Source: Mycolicibacterium septicum DSM 44393 (lineage in GTDB: Bacteria > Actinomycetota > Actinomycetes > Mycobacteriales > Mycobacteriaceae). From it: DNA of 64,000 bases. A program made the position numbers and the translations under genes. Positions within the stretch are counted from its first letter, which is position 1, and each line of letters begins with the position of its first letter. The DNA is taken from positions 3,212,132 through 3,276,131 of the forward strand of contig NZ_HG322951.1 in assembly GCF_000455325.1 (NCBI RefSeq), given 5' to 3'. The notes under the pieces are model-generated. The model had not been told where the DNA came from and did not search any database. It was given only the letters and a program-made list of their open reading frames with translations. This document shows, piece after piece, positions 51,055 to 58,844 of this stretch.

Positions 51055-52452
51055 GTGAATCTCGAAGAGCGCGTGCTGAATCTGTTGCGGCCCGTGCTGC
51101 GGCCGGTGATGCGGGTGCTGTCGCTGCGCACCATCGTCATCGTCGGTGCGCTGTCGGTGGTCGTCACGGTCATCACGCTCGGGACCTGGGTATGGATCGG
51201 CGTCACCAACGACCAGTACAGCCAGCTGGACCGGCGGCTGGATTCGTTGAGCAGCCTCGGTGACGTGAGCACGCTGCTCACCGCCACGAAGCAGGGTTCG
51301 GCCGACAAGCCCATGCCCGACGACGGTGGGCTGGTCCGCACCGCCCACATCGGGGGCGTCAGTGTCTCGGTGCCCAGTGACATCGTCCTGCCGCGCTTGG
51401 AGAACGGCTACGCCAACACCACGATCGACGGCGTCGAGTACCGCGTGCGGACGTTCACCGCGGGTCCGGCCAGCATCGCGCTCGGGGCACCTTTGGCGGA
51501 GACGCAGCGCCGGATCGACGAGTTGCACCTGCGGGTCCTGTTGATCTGTGGCGGCGTCATCGGCAGCACCGTCGTGGTGGGCTGGGTGATCTCGCTGGTG
51601 ATGATCACCCCGTTCCGCCTGCTGGCCCAGCAGGCCCGCGCGATCAATGCCCAGTCCAAGCCGGACGAGGTGCAGGTGCGCGGCGTGCGCGAGGCCGTGC
51701 AGATCGCCGAGGCGGTCGAGGGCATGCTCGCGCGCATCGGTAACGAGCAGGAGCGCACCAAGGCCGCGCTGGAGTCGGCCCGCGATTTCGCCGCGGTGGC
51801 CTCCCATGAACTGCGCACCCCGCTGACGGCGATGCGTACCAACCTGGAAGTGCTGTCCACCCTGGACATGACCGCCGACCAGCGCCAGGAGGTGATCGGG
51901 GACGTGCTGCGCACGCAGAGCCGCATCGAGGGCACCCTGACCGCCCTGGAGCGGTTGGCTCAGGGGGAGTTGACCACGGTCGAGGATTTCGTGCCGATGG
52001 ATGTCACCGAGCTGCTCGATCGCGCCGCACACGACGCGCTGCGCACGTACCCGGGCCTGAGGGCCACCCTGATGCCCTCGCCGACGGTGTTGATGCTGGG
52101 TATGCCGGCGGGTCTGCGCCTGGTGATCGACAACGCCATCGCCAACGCCGTCAAACACGGTGGCGCCACCGAGATCCGGCTCAGCGCAGTCAGTTCGGCC
52201 GACGACGTGCAGATCGTGGTCGACGACAACGGGTCCGGGGTGCCGGAGGTGGAACGGGCCGAGGTGTTCGAGCGGTTCGCCCGCGGCTCCACCGCGTCGC
52301 GTTCGGGATCCGGCCTGGGCCTGGCCCTGGTCGCTCAGCAGGCCGAATTGCACGGTGGCACAGCGGCTTTGCTGGAGAGCCCGCTGGGCGGTGCGCGGTT
52401 GCTGCTACGGCTGCCGCTGACCCGGGCGCGCATGGACGACGCCCCGTTCTGA
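51055..52452 (+). CDS. PrrB-like sensor histidine kinase
   Basis: A 465-residue membrane sensor kinase. TM1 is about 24-49, the periplasmic sensor domain about 50-160, TM2 about 161-184, and HAMP follows. The phosphoacceptor block is ASHELRTPLTAM with His251. The ATP-binding blocks are DNAIANAVKHGG, DDNGSGVP, FERFARGS and SGSGLGLALV. The kinase half is strikingly like PrrB of M. tuberculosis (LRTPLTAMRTNLEVLSTLD and the TALERLAQGEL stretch). No response regulator gene adjoins in this window, so it is an orphan here. The GTG start is at 51055, divergent from clpC2. Confidence 0.88.
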   Translation: MNLEERVLNLLRPVLRPVMRVLSLRTIVIVGALSVVVTVITLGTWVWIGVTNDQYSQLDRRLDSLSSLGDVSTLLTATKQGSADKPMPDDGGLVRTAHIGGVSVSVPSDIVLPRLENGYANTTIDGVEYRVRTFTAGPASIALGAPLAETQRRIDELHLRVLLICGGVIGSTVVVGWVISLVMITPFRLLAQQARAINAQSKPDEVQVRGVREAVQIAEAVEGMLARIGNEQERTKAALESARDFAAVASHELRTPLTAMRTNLEVLSTLDMTADQRQEVIGDVLRTQSRIEGTLTALERLAQGELTTVEDFVPMDVTELLDRAAHDALRTYPGLRATLMPSPTVLMLGMPAGLRLVIDNAIANAVKHGGATEIRLSAVSSADDVQIVVDDNGSGVPEVERAEVFERFARGSTASRSGSGLGLALVAQQAELHGGTAALLESPLGGARLLLRLPLTRARMDDAPF

Positions 52453-52463
52453 GTCGAGTCTGC

Positions 52464-53126
52464 TCAGCAGTCCTGAACCGTTGACCTGGCCAGGATCTCG
52501 TCGAGGAAGCCCGCGGCCTCGCGCCCGGCGCGCTCAACGTCGCCGTCGGCGATGGCCTCCACCAACCCGTCGTGCGGAAACATGCCGCCGGGGGTGGCGC
52601 TCGTGGTCGCGACGCTGGCGGTGATCGCCTCCAGCAGCCCCCGGTAGATCTCGATGAGCACCGGGTTGTGCGACGCGCGCACGACAGCCAGGTGGAACTC
52701 GGTGTCGGAGTGTGTGAACCGCGCGTGGTCGGTGGTGTCGGTGTGCGCCAATTGGGCGCGGAGTTCGGCGAGGTCTTCCTCGGTCCGCGCGGTGGCGGCC
52801 AGGCGGGCGCCCTCCACCTCGAGGCAGCGGCGGACCTGCAGCACGTCGCGCAGTTCGGATCCGCACAGCCGGCGCAGTGCTGCCGATACCTCGCTGGTGG
52901 CGCGCACGTAGGTGCCGTCGCCCTGGCGTACCTCGAAGATGCCGTTGTGTGCCAGTGCCCGGACGGCCTCGCGCACGGTGTTGCGCCCGACGCCGAGCGC
53001 CTCGACCAGTTCGGGCTCGGTGGGGATCCGGCCGTCGACCGGCCATTCGCCGGAAGTGACCAGGGTGCGCAGTTGCTCGATGACCTGGTCGACCAGGCCC
53101 GTGCGTCGCGTTGTGGCGAGCGGCAC
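52464..53126 (-). CDS. GntR-family (FadR-type) regulator
   Basis: A 220-residue regulator. The winged HTH is at about residues 10-75 (VIEQLRTLVTSGEWPVDGRIPTEPELVEALGVGRNTVREAVRALAHNGI). The C-terminal FCD domain has the metal ligands (HSDTEFHLAVVRASHN, MFPHDGLVEAI). It is divergent from an MFS transporter gene; the operator in between suggests it controls both. Confidence 0.92.
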   Translation of the reverse strand: MPLATTRRTGLVDQVIEQLRTLVTSGEWPVDGRIPTEPELVEALGVGRNTVREAVRALAHNGIFEVRQGDGTYVRATSEVSAALRRLCGSELRDVLQVRRCLEVEGARLAATARTEEDLAELRAQLAHTDTTDHARFTHSDTEFHLAVVRASHNPVLIEIYRGLLEAITASVATTSATPGGMFPHDGLVEAIADGDVERAGREAAGFLDEILARSTVQDC

Positions 53127-53139
53127 TGGAAAGTCCTTT

Positions 53140-53156
53140 CATCCAATCATGGGATG
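53140..53156. promoter_or_regulatory. GntR operator candidate CATCC-N7-GGATG
   Basis: An inverted repeat 14 bases upstream of the GntR start and 18 bases from the transporter GTG. Another ATGGCATC follows. The position between divergent genes fits control of both by the GntR protein. Confidence 0.5.
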
Positions 53157-53173
53157 TATGGCATCATAACCGG

Positions 53174-54427
53174 GTGAGTAGGACCCTGCGCAACGAATCC
53201 CTGAACGGTTACGAGCACGATCTGGAGCTCGAGCTGGACGGTGCCGTAGAGGTCCGCCCCGGACAGATGGCGGCCGGGGGAGTCCTGCTGGTCGTGGCGG
53301 TGATCCTGACCGCGCTGAACCTGCGGCCGGCGATCACCAGCATCGGACCGGTTCTCGGGGAGATGCGGGAATCGCTCGGTGCCTCGGCCGTCTGGGCCGG
53401 CGTGCTCACCACCCTGCCGGGACTGTGCTTCGCCGCCGCGGGCCTGACCGCACCGTGGCTGGCCCGCCGGATCGGGCTGGGCCGGGCGATCTCGGTCGCC
53501 CTGGTGATCCTCAGCATCGGCCTCTTGATCCGGGTGCTGGACGGCCCCTACGTGGTGATCGGCGGAACGCTCGTCGCCACGGGCGGCATCGCGCTGGTCA
53601 ACGTGCTCATCCCGGTCGTGATCAAGGGGTCGTTCCCGGCTCAGATCGGCCTGATGACCGGTATCTACACCGCGGCCCTGCAGGGCGGCGGGGCGCTCGG
53701 GTCTGCGGTCACCCCGGCCCTGGAGCCCCTGCTCGGCGGCTGGCGCGGGGCGCTGGGTTCCTGGGCCTTGGTGGCCATCGTCGCGCTGCTGTTCTGGCTG
53801 GTCGGCGCGCGCGGCATCAGCCAGGCCCGCACCGAGAAAGCCGCCCCGGGCGGTTCCACGCGGTCCCTGCTGCGCAGCCCACTGGCCTGGACCATCACGT
53901 TGTTCTTCGGCTGCCAGTCGTTCCTGGCCTACATCATGATGGGCTGGCTGCCCGAGGTGTTCATCGACAACGGGGTCAGCAAGTCAGATGCCGGGCTCCT
54001 GCTCGGCCTGGTGTCGATCCTCGCGGTGCCGATCAGCCTGATCGTTCCGCCACTGGCGGCCAAGCAGAAGAACCAGAGTGGCTGGATCGTGGGGCTCGGC
54101 GTGATCGGCATGATCGGCATGATCGGCCTGCTCGTCGATCCCGGCGCGGCGCCCCTGCTGTGGAGCTTCTTCGTGGGCATCGGGATGAGCGTGTTCTCGC
54201 TGGCGCTCACCGTGATCGCGCTGCGGGCGCGCAATGCCGAGGACACCGCGCGGCTCTCCGGGATGGCGCAGGGCTTCGGCTACCTGCTGGCCGGCGTGGG
54301 GCCGTTCACGTTCGGGTTGCTCCACGACATGACCGCGGGCTGGACCGCTCCGTTCGTCATGGTGCTGGCGGTCTACCTGGTGCAGATGGTGGCGGGTGCA
54401 CTCGCCGGCCGTAACCGCTACGTCTGA
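53174..54427 (+). CDS. MFS transporter of the CynX/NimT type
   Basis: A 417-residue, 12-helix major facilitator. The first loop region ALNLRPAITSIGPVL is the hallmark of the CynX (cyanate)/NimT (nitroimidazole) group, followed by LARRIGLGRAISVAL. The centre has a charged loop (ARTEKAAPGGSTR). The GTG start at 53174 gives a 35-residue acidic N-terminal tail. It is controlled, by context, by the divergent GntR. The substrate cannot be assigned; cyanate is only the founding member's substrate. Confidence 0.88.
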   Translation: MSRTLRNESLNGYEHDLELELDGAVEVRPGQMAAGGVLLVVAVILTALNLRPAITSIGPVLGEMRESLGASAVWAGVLTTLPGLCFAAAGLTAPWLARRIGLGRAISVALVILSIGLLIRVLDGPYVVIGGTLVATGGIALVNVLIPVVIKGSFPAQIGLMTGIYTAALQGGGALGSAVTPALEPLLGGWRGALGSWALVAIVALLFWLVGARGISQARTEKAAPGGSTRSLLRSPLAWTITLFFGCQSFLAYIMMGWLPEVFIDNGVSKSDAGLLLGLVSILAVPISLIVPPLAAKQKNQSGWIVGLGVIGMIGMIGLLVDPGAAPLLWSFFVGIGMSVFSLALTVIALRARNAEDTARLSGMAQGFGYLLAGVGPFTFGLLHDMTAGWTAPFVMVLAVYLVQMVAGALAGRNRYV

Positions 54428-54428
54428 G

Positions 54429-54447
54429 CCACAAGCCCGGTTTGTGA
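54429..54447. promoter_or_regulatory. LysR operator candidate before the TDT transporter
   Basis: CCACAA-N7-TTGTGA. The same 19-base layout (TCACAA-N7-TTGTGA) lies before the LysR gene at 56613-56631. The two sites share arms, spacing and an internal CGG, so both likely bind the LysR protein. Confidence 0.6.
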
Positions 54448-54503
54448 CGCCACAACATCGTGGTGCCTACCGGTGATCGGTCGCAGCCACCAGCATTGGT
54501 GAG

Positions 54504-55628
54504 GTGACCACCTATACCGCGCCGAGGCCGTTCCATACCGCCCTGCTGACCGAATTGGACAGTGCGGGTTCGGCATTCCGGCACATCACGCCGAACTGGT
54601 TCGCCTCGGTGATGGGCACCGGAATCGTCGCGACAGCCGCGGCCACCCTGCCGCTGCATGTGCCTGGACTGCACGAATTCGCCACTGCGGTATGGGTTCT
54701 TGCCGGCACCGTGCTGGTGGTGCTGACCGCGGCCTTCGCCACGCACTGGATCCGGCACCGTGAGCAGGCGAAAGCCTATGCAGCGCATCACGTGGTCGGC
54801 CAGTTCTACGGTGCACCGGCCATGGCGCTGCTCACCGTCGGGGCAGGGGCGCTGCTGCTGGGCCCTTCGATCATCGGGCCGTCCGCGGCGCTGGCCCTGG
54901 ACGTGGTGCTGTGGACCGCCGGCACGGTATTGGGATTGGTTGTCGCTCTGTGGCTTCCGTTCACGATGATCACCCGGGAGGACCACACCGACGTGGAGGC
55001 GGTCCCGGCCTGGATGATGCCGGTGGTTTCGCCCATGGTGTCGGCCTCCACCGGCGCCCTGCTGCTGTCGCACCTCGGCCCGGGACAGGCCGGGATGACC
55101 CTGCTGGTGGCCTGCTACGCCATGTTCGGTTTGAGCCTGCTGGCCGGTCTGATCACCACGACCATGGTGTATTCGCGGCTGATGCACGGCGGCTTCAGCC
55201 AGGTGCAGGCGATTCCCACGGTGTGGATCGTGCTCGGTGTCGTGGGCCAGTCGATCACCGCGGCCAACCTGCTGGCCGCCCACGCCGGATCGGTGCTCAC
55301 CGACGCGGCCACGGTCTCGGCGCTGCATGCCTTCGGCATCGTGTACGGCCTGGTGATGGGTGGATTCGGAGCGTTCGTGTTCTGCCTGGCCACCGCGCTC
55401 ACGGTGCACGCCGCGCGGCGCGGGCTGTCCTTCAGCCTGACCTGGTGGAGCTTCACCTTCCCGGTGGGCACCTGCGTGACGGGTGCGACCGCGCTGGGTG
55501 CCGCCACCGGTGCGGCGGTCATTTCCGGGCTTGCGGTTGTGTTGTACGTGCTGTTGCTCGGCGCCTGGGCCACGGTCGCCACCAACACGGTGCGCGGGGT
55601 GCGGTCCGGCCGGCTACTGCGCGGCTGA
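54504..55628 (+). CDS. TDT (SLAC1/TehA-like) transporter
   Basis: A 374-residue protein with about 10 membrane helices. It begins with the family hallmark region ITPNWFASVMGTGIVATAA. The family includes bacterial TehA, plant SLAC1 anion channels and the yeast sulfite exporter Ssu1. Likely cargo is an anion such as sulfite, a dicarboxylate or malate. GTG start at 54504. The LysR gene on the other strand, with matching operators, suggests inducer-dependent expression. Confidence 0.88.
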   Translation: MTTYTAPRPFHTALLTELDSAGSAFRHITPNWFASVMGTGIVATAAATLPLHVPGLHEFATAVWVLAGTVLVVLTAAFATHWIRHREQAKAYAAHHVVGQFYGAPAMALLTVGAGALLLGPSIIGPSAALALDVVLWTAGTVLGLVVALWLPFTMITREDHTDVEAVPAWMMPVVSPMVSASTGALLLSHLGPGQAGMTLLVACYAMFGLSLLAGLITTTMVYSRLMHGGFSQVQAIPTVWIVLGVVGQSITAANLLAAHAGSVLTDAATVSALHAFGIVYGLVMGGFGAFVFCLATALTVHAARRGLSFSLTWWSFTFPVGTCVTGATALGAATGAAVISGLAVVLYVLLLGAWATVATNTVRGVRSGRLLRG

Positions 55629-55643
55629 CGTCTGGCCCGTGCG

Positions 55644-56591
55644 TCACTCTCGGCGGTGTTGATGTGAAGCGATGTGACTGAGCAGATCGCGCACCGCCCC
55701 GGCCGGCGGGGTGCGGCCTCCCGACCAGATGGCGCGCAACTCGCGACGCAGATCCAGCCCGGCGATGGGCACCTCGCGCAGCCGGCCGAGCGTGAGGTCG
55801 TCATCGACGGCCAACCGGCTCATCACGGCCGGTCCGGCGCCGGCCAGCACCGCGGCGCGCATCGCCGCCGCCGAGGACAATTCGATCGCGGGATCGGCCT
55901 GCCGGCTCGTCGGGCCCAATGCGGAGCGCAGCGCGGAGCTGAGCGCTTCCCTTGTGCCCGAACCGGTTTCCCGTGACACCAGCGCCGTGTCGTTGAGTTC
56001 GGCGGGGCTGACCGGGGCCGATCGGCGGGCCCACTTGTGATCCGGGGGCACCACGGCGACCAGCTCGTCATGGGCGATCACCCGGCTGCGCAAACCCGCA
56101 GGCGTACCAGGGGACTCGATGAAGCCGAGGTCGGCCGAACCGTCGTGCACCGCGGCGATCACCTGGTCGCTGTTGGCTGCGGTGAGGATGACCTGTGGTG
56201 CCGTGGCGTTGCGGCGCGCGGCGTCGGCCTGTAGCGACACCAACCAGCGCGGCATGAGTTGCTCGGCGATGGTCAGGCTGGCCGCGACGGTGATCCGGCT
56301 GTGGCTTTCGCTGCGCATCGCGGCCAACCCGGCGTCCACGCGCCCGGCGACGTCGAGCAACTGGTCGGCCCACTCGGCGACCACCGCGCCGGCCGCGGTC
56401 AGCCGCGATCCACGGGGGCTGCGCTGCACCAACCTCGCCCCGGTCTGGCTTTCGATGGAGGCCAGGCGGGCGGAGACCGCCTGCTGGGTGAGACCCAGTT
56501 CACGCCCGGCGGCTCCGAGGCTGCCGGTGCGCGCGATCGCCAGCAGCACTTCGAACGCTGCCAGCTCGGGCATCCGGGCGCTGAGCGGCAT
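55644..56591 (-). CDS. LysR-family transcriptional regulator
   Basis: A 315-residue LysR protein. The HTH is at about residues 8-65 (AFEVLLAIARTGSLGAAGRELGLTQQAVSARLASIESQTGARLVQRSPRG). The effector domain follows (DLGFIESPG, LVSRETGSGTREAL). It is convergent with the TDT transporter gene. It has a TCACAA/TTGTGA operator just before its own start and a twin before the transporter, so it probably controls both. Confidence 0.92.
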   Translation of the reverse strand: MPLSARMPELAAFEVLLAIARTGSLGAAGRELGLTQQAVSARLASIESQTGARLVQRSPRGSRLTAAGAVVAEWADQLLDVAGRVDAGLAAMRSESHSRITVAASLTIAEQLMPRWLVSLQADAARRNATAPQVILTAANSDQVIAAVHDGSADLGFIESPGTPAGLRSRVIAHDELVAVVPPDHKWARRSAPVSPAELNDTALVSRETGSGTREALSSALRSALGPTSRQADPAIELSSAAAMRAAVLAGAGPAVMSRLAVDDDLTLGRLREVPIAGLDLRRELRAIWSGGRTPPAGAVRDLLSHIASHQHRRE

Positions 56592-56612
56592 GCTCAGGAT
56601 CGTAGGTCGTGG

Positions 56613-56631
56613 TCACAAATCACGGTTGTGA
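56613..56631. promoter_or_regulatory. LysR autoregulatory operator
   Basis: TCACAA-ATCACGG-TTGTGA: perfect 6-base arms, 22 bases from the LysR start codon. Twin of the site at 54429-54447. It is also close to the aroG leader promoter (56641-56671) on the opposite strand. Confidence 0.6.
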
Positions 56632-56640
56632 ACGCACCGG

Positions 56641-56671
56641 TTGTGGCCCTGCTCGGCCCGTGGTGTAGCCT
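56641..56671 (+). promoter_or_regulatory. aroG leader promoter (TTGTGG ... TAGCCT)
   Basis: TTGTGG at 56641-56646 and TAGCCT at 56666-56671, 19 bases apart. The -10 box ends 7 bases before GTG 56679, so the leader peptide is probably read from a leaderless transcript. Confidence 0.4.
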
Positions 56672-56678
56672 GGCCGAC

Positions 56679-56753
56679 GTGACTATCGGTGTGTGTGCCA
56701 GCTATTGGCGCTTTATCGAGGCTCCGGGCGGAGCCGATAAAGCGCAGCACTAA
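56679..56753 (+). CDS. aroG leader peptide with Ser-Tyr-Trp-Arg-Phe
   Basis: A 24-residue ORF beginning VTIGVCASYWRFIEAPG and ending at TAA 56751. It places Tyr, Trp and Phe codons in a row (56703-56714), the three end products of the pathway that DAHP synthase starts. This is the layout of a translation-sensing attenuator. The next bases fold into a long hairpin. In Corynebacterium glutamicum a comparable leader (aroR) regulates aroF. The GTG start has no ribosome site. Confidence 0.7.
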   Translation: MTIGVCASYWRFIEAPGGADKAQH

Positions 56754-56857
56754 GCACGCATCCACCCGGAGCCCAGGCAGTGACCATCGGTCGCTGCCTT
56801 TCGTCGTTACAGGGCGCCGGATCCTTTGCCAGGTGCCCACCACCAGGAAGGCACCTG
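56708..56857 (+). promoter_or_regulatory. aroG attenuator hairpins
   Basis: Hairpin 1: GCGCTTTATC (56708-56717) with GATAAAGCGC (56736-56745), extended by GGCTCC/GGAGCC around loop GGGC. It begins inside the Trp codon, directly before the Phe codon, and covers the rest of the leader ORF. Hairpin 2: GGCAG (56776-56780) with CTGCC (56794-56798), helped by GACC/GGTC. Hairpin 3: CAGGTGCC (56830-56837) with GGCACCTG (56850-56857), which holds the AGGAAGG ribosome site of aroG in its loop and arm. A stalled or released ribosome could switch between them. Confidence 0.6.
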
Positions 56858-56860
56858 AAA

Positions 56861-57919
56861 ATGAATTTGGCGCAGATCGCCAACGCCCCCACCACATCGG
56901 ACCGACGGGTCCGTAGTTTCAGCGCGATTCCCAGCCCGCACGACGTGCTGACCGAGTTCCCGCTGGGGGAGCGCCGCGCCGAGCGGGTGGCCCGCGACCG
57001 CGACGAGATCGCCGACATCCTGGCCGGTCGCGACGACCGGCTGCTGGTGGTCGTCGGTCCGTGTTCGGTGCACGATCCCGCGGCCGCGCTGGAATACGCC
57101 AGCCGGTTGGTCAAGGTGGCCGACGAGCTCAAGGACCAGCTCAAGATCGTGATGCGGGTGTACTTCGAGAAGCCGCGCACCACCACCGGCTGGAAGGGTC
57201 TGATCAACGACCCGGGCATGGACGGCACCTTCGACGTCGCCCGCGGCTTGCGCATCGCCCGTCAACTGCTGCTCGACATCATCGACATCGGCCTGCCCGC
57301 CGGGTGTGAGTTCCTGGAACCGACCAGCCCGCAGTACATCGCCGATGCCGTGGCATGGGGCGCGATCGGTGCCAGGACCACCGAGTCGCAGGTGCACCGC
57401 CAGCTGGCGTCGGGGCTGTCGATGCCGGTCGGGTTCAAGAACGGCACCGACGGCAACATCCAGGTCGCGGTCGACGGCGTGAAAGCCGCTGCCGCCGAGC
57501 ATGTCTTCTTCGGTATGGACGATATGGGCCGCGGCGCGGTGGTGAGCACCGCAGGCAACGAGGACTGCCACGTGATCCTGCGCGGCGGGACCGACGGACC
57601 GAACTACGGAGCCGACGCGGTGGCCGACGCGGCAGCCAAGCTCACCGGTGCCGGACTGCCTGCTCGTGTCGTGATCGATTGCAGCCATGCCAATTCCGGC
57701 AAGGACCATGTCCGCCAGGCGTCGGTGGCCGCGGAGGTGGCCCAGTTGGTTCGGGACGGGCTGCCGATCAGCGGTGTGATGCTGGAGAGCTTCCTGGTCG
57801 CCGGTGCGCAGGCGCCCGAGGCGCGGCCGCTCACCTACGGACAGTCCGTCACCGACAAGTGCATGGATTGGGACGCAACCGATCTGGTGCTGCGGGAGCT
57901 CGCAAACCGCAACGGCTAA
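56861..57919 (+). CDS. aroG: 3-deoxy-D-arabino-heptulosonate-7-phosphate synthase, class I (AroAI-beta/KDO-like type)
   Basis: A 352-residue enzyme joining phosphoenolpyruvate and erythrose-4-phosphate, the first step of aromatic amino-acid synthesis. Class I motifs are VVVGPCSVHDP, MRVYFEKPRTTTGWKGLINDP, GARTTESQVHRQLASGL, VGFKNGTDGN and the DCSHANSGK metal site. The ATG at 56861 follows AGGAAGG; the longer frame upstream is leader RNA. Many mycobacteria use a class II enzyme as the main isoform, so this is probably a second, attenuator-controlled isoenzyme. Confidence 0.95.
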   Translation: MNLAQIANAPTTSDRRVRSFSAIPSPHDVLTEFPLGERRAERVARDRDEIADILAGRDDRLLVVVGPCSVHDPAAALEYASRLVKVADELKDQLKIVMRVYFEKPRTTTGWKGLINDPGMDGTFDVARGLRIARQLLLDIIDIGLPAGCEFLEPTSPQYIADAVAWGAIGARTTESQVHRQLASGLSMPVGFKNGTDGNIQVAVDGVKAAAAEHVFFGMDDMGRGAVVSTAGNEDCHVILRGGTDGPNYGADAVADAAAKLTGAGLPARVVIDCSHANSGKDHVRQASVAAEVAQLVRDGLPISGVMLESFLVAGAQAPEARPLTYGQSVTDKCMDWDATDLVLRELANRNG

Positions 57920-58728
57920 TTGCCGCTCGGCTTGCGGTACCGGCCGCCGGGATCACGGTCGAACCGGGGCGGATTGGCGGGGTCGAGTTCGATCAGGACG
58001 TCGTCGCCCGTGTCGTGAGGCGCGGTGAAGACGACGACGGGTGACCCCGCCAGCGGAACCCGGGTGTGATCGGCGACCATGTTCGCAGTCACCACCCGGT
58101 GTCCGGTCGGACCCTCGAATGCGACCGTGACGGTGAACTGCGGGTCGTCCGCGGTCCAGCGTTTCAGGAATGTCAGGGTGCACAGCTCGCCCGCCGAACG
58201 AAAGCCGTGGCCGCGCAAGGCCGCCAGCCGGTCTTGGCGCCGCCGGATGTAGCGCACACCCCGCCATGCCGTGACTGTGGCGGTCACCGCGCCGGCCGAG
58301 CACACCACGCTGGCCAGCGCGATGGCTCCGCTGCTGAAATCTCTGAACCAGACGGCGGCACCGAGCAACCCGACCGCGACGCCGGACAATGCGGGTATCA
58401 CTGCGATCCAATTGCCGGTCCTGCGTTGCCCGAACGTGTCGCGGGCCTCGTCGGCGACGATGGTCGCGAGGATGGCGGGCAGGAACGAACCTATGATCGT
58501 TGCGACACCCAACCAGGGCGACGGGTGGTGGGTCTGCATGCTGCGAAACCAGAAACCCGCCCCGACCCCGACCACCACCCACAGCACGAAGCTGAGTCCG
58601 GCGAAGTACCGCAGCGTTTTCGACGGCCGGCAGATCGGCACGGTGATGCCGCCGTGCTTCTCCACGGTCGAGAAGTGGGGGAGCGTACTTTCCCAGGTGC
58701 CGGGCGGCTGCGCGGTGTCGCCGGTCAT
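57916..58728 (-). CDS. membrane protein of the DUF3592 type
   Basis: A 270-residue protein with four to five hydrophobic segments (LRYFAGLSFVLWVVVGVGAGFW, LGVATIIGSFLPAILATIV, WIAVIPALSGVAVGLLGAAVWF, IALASVVCSAGAVTATVTAW) followed by a soluble C-terminal half with beta pattern (DPQFTVTVAFEGPTGHRVVTANM). That tail looks like the DUF3592 barrel. No function is known. Its last bases overlap the aroG stop. Confidence 0.75.
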   Translation of the reverse strand: MTGDTAQPPGTWESTLPHFSTVEKHGGITVPICRPSKTLRYFAGLSFVLWVVVGVGAGFWFRSMQTHHPSPWLGVATIIGSFLPAILATIVADEARDTFGQRRTGNWIAVIPALSGVAVGLLGAAVWFRDFSSGAIALASVVCSAGAVTATVTAWRGVRYIRRRQDRLAALRGHGFRSAGELCTLTFLKRWTADDPQFTVTVAFEGPTGHRVVTANMVADHTRVPLAGSPVVVFTAPHDTGDDVLIELDPANPPRFDRDPGGRYRKPSGN

Positions 58729-58844
58729 GCGGTGCCCCCTCAGCTCGGAGCCACCAGTATTGCCGCGAGTTGCCGGGCACCGGCGTCACGGACGGCCGAC
58801 AGCTCGAGTTCTCACCAATTGTTCACGGCCTCAACACAGATCGG

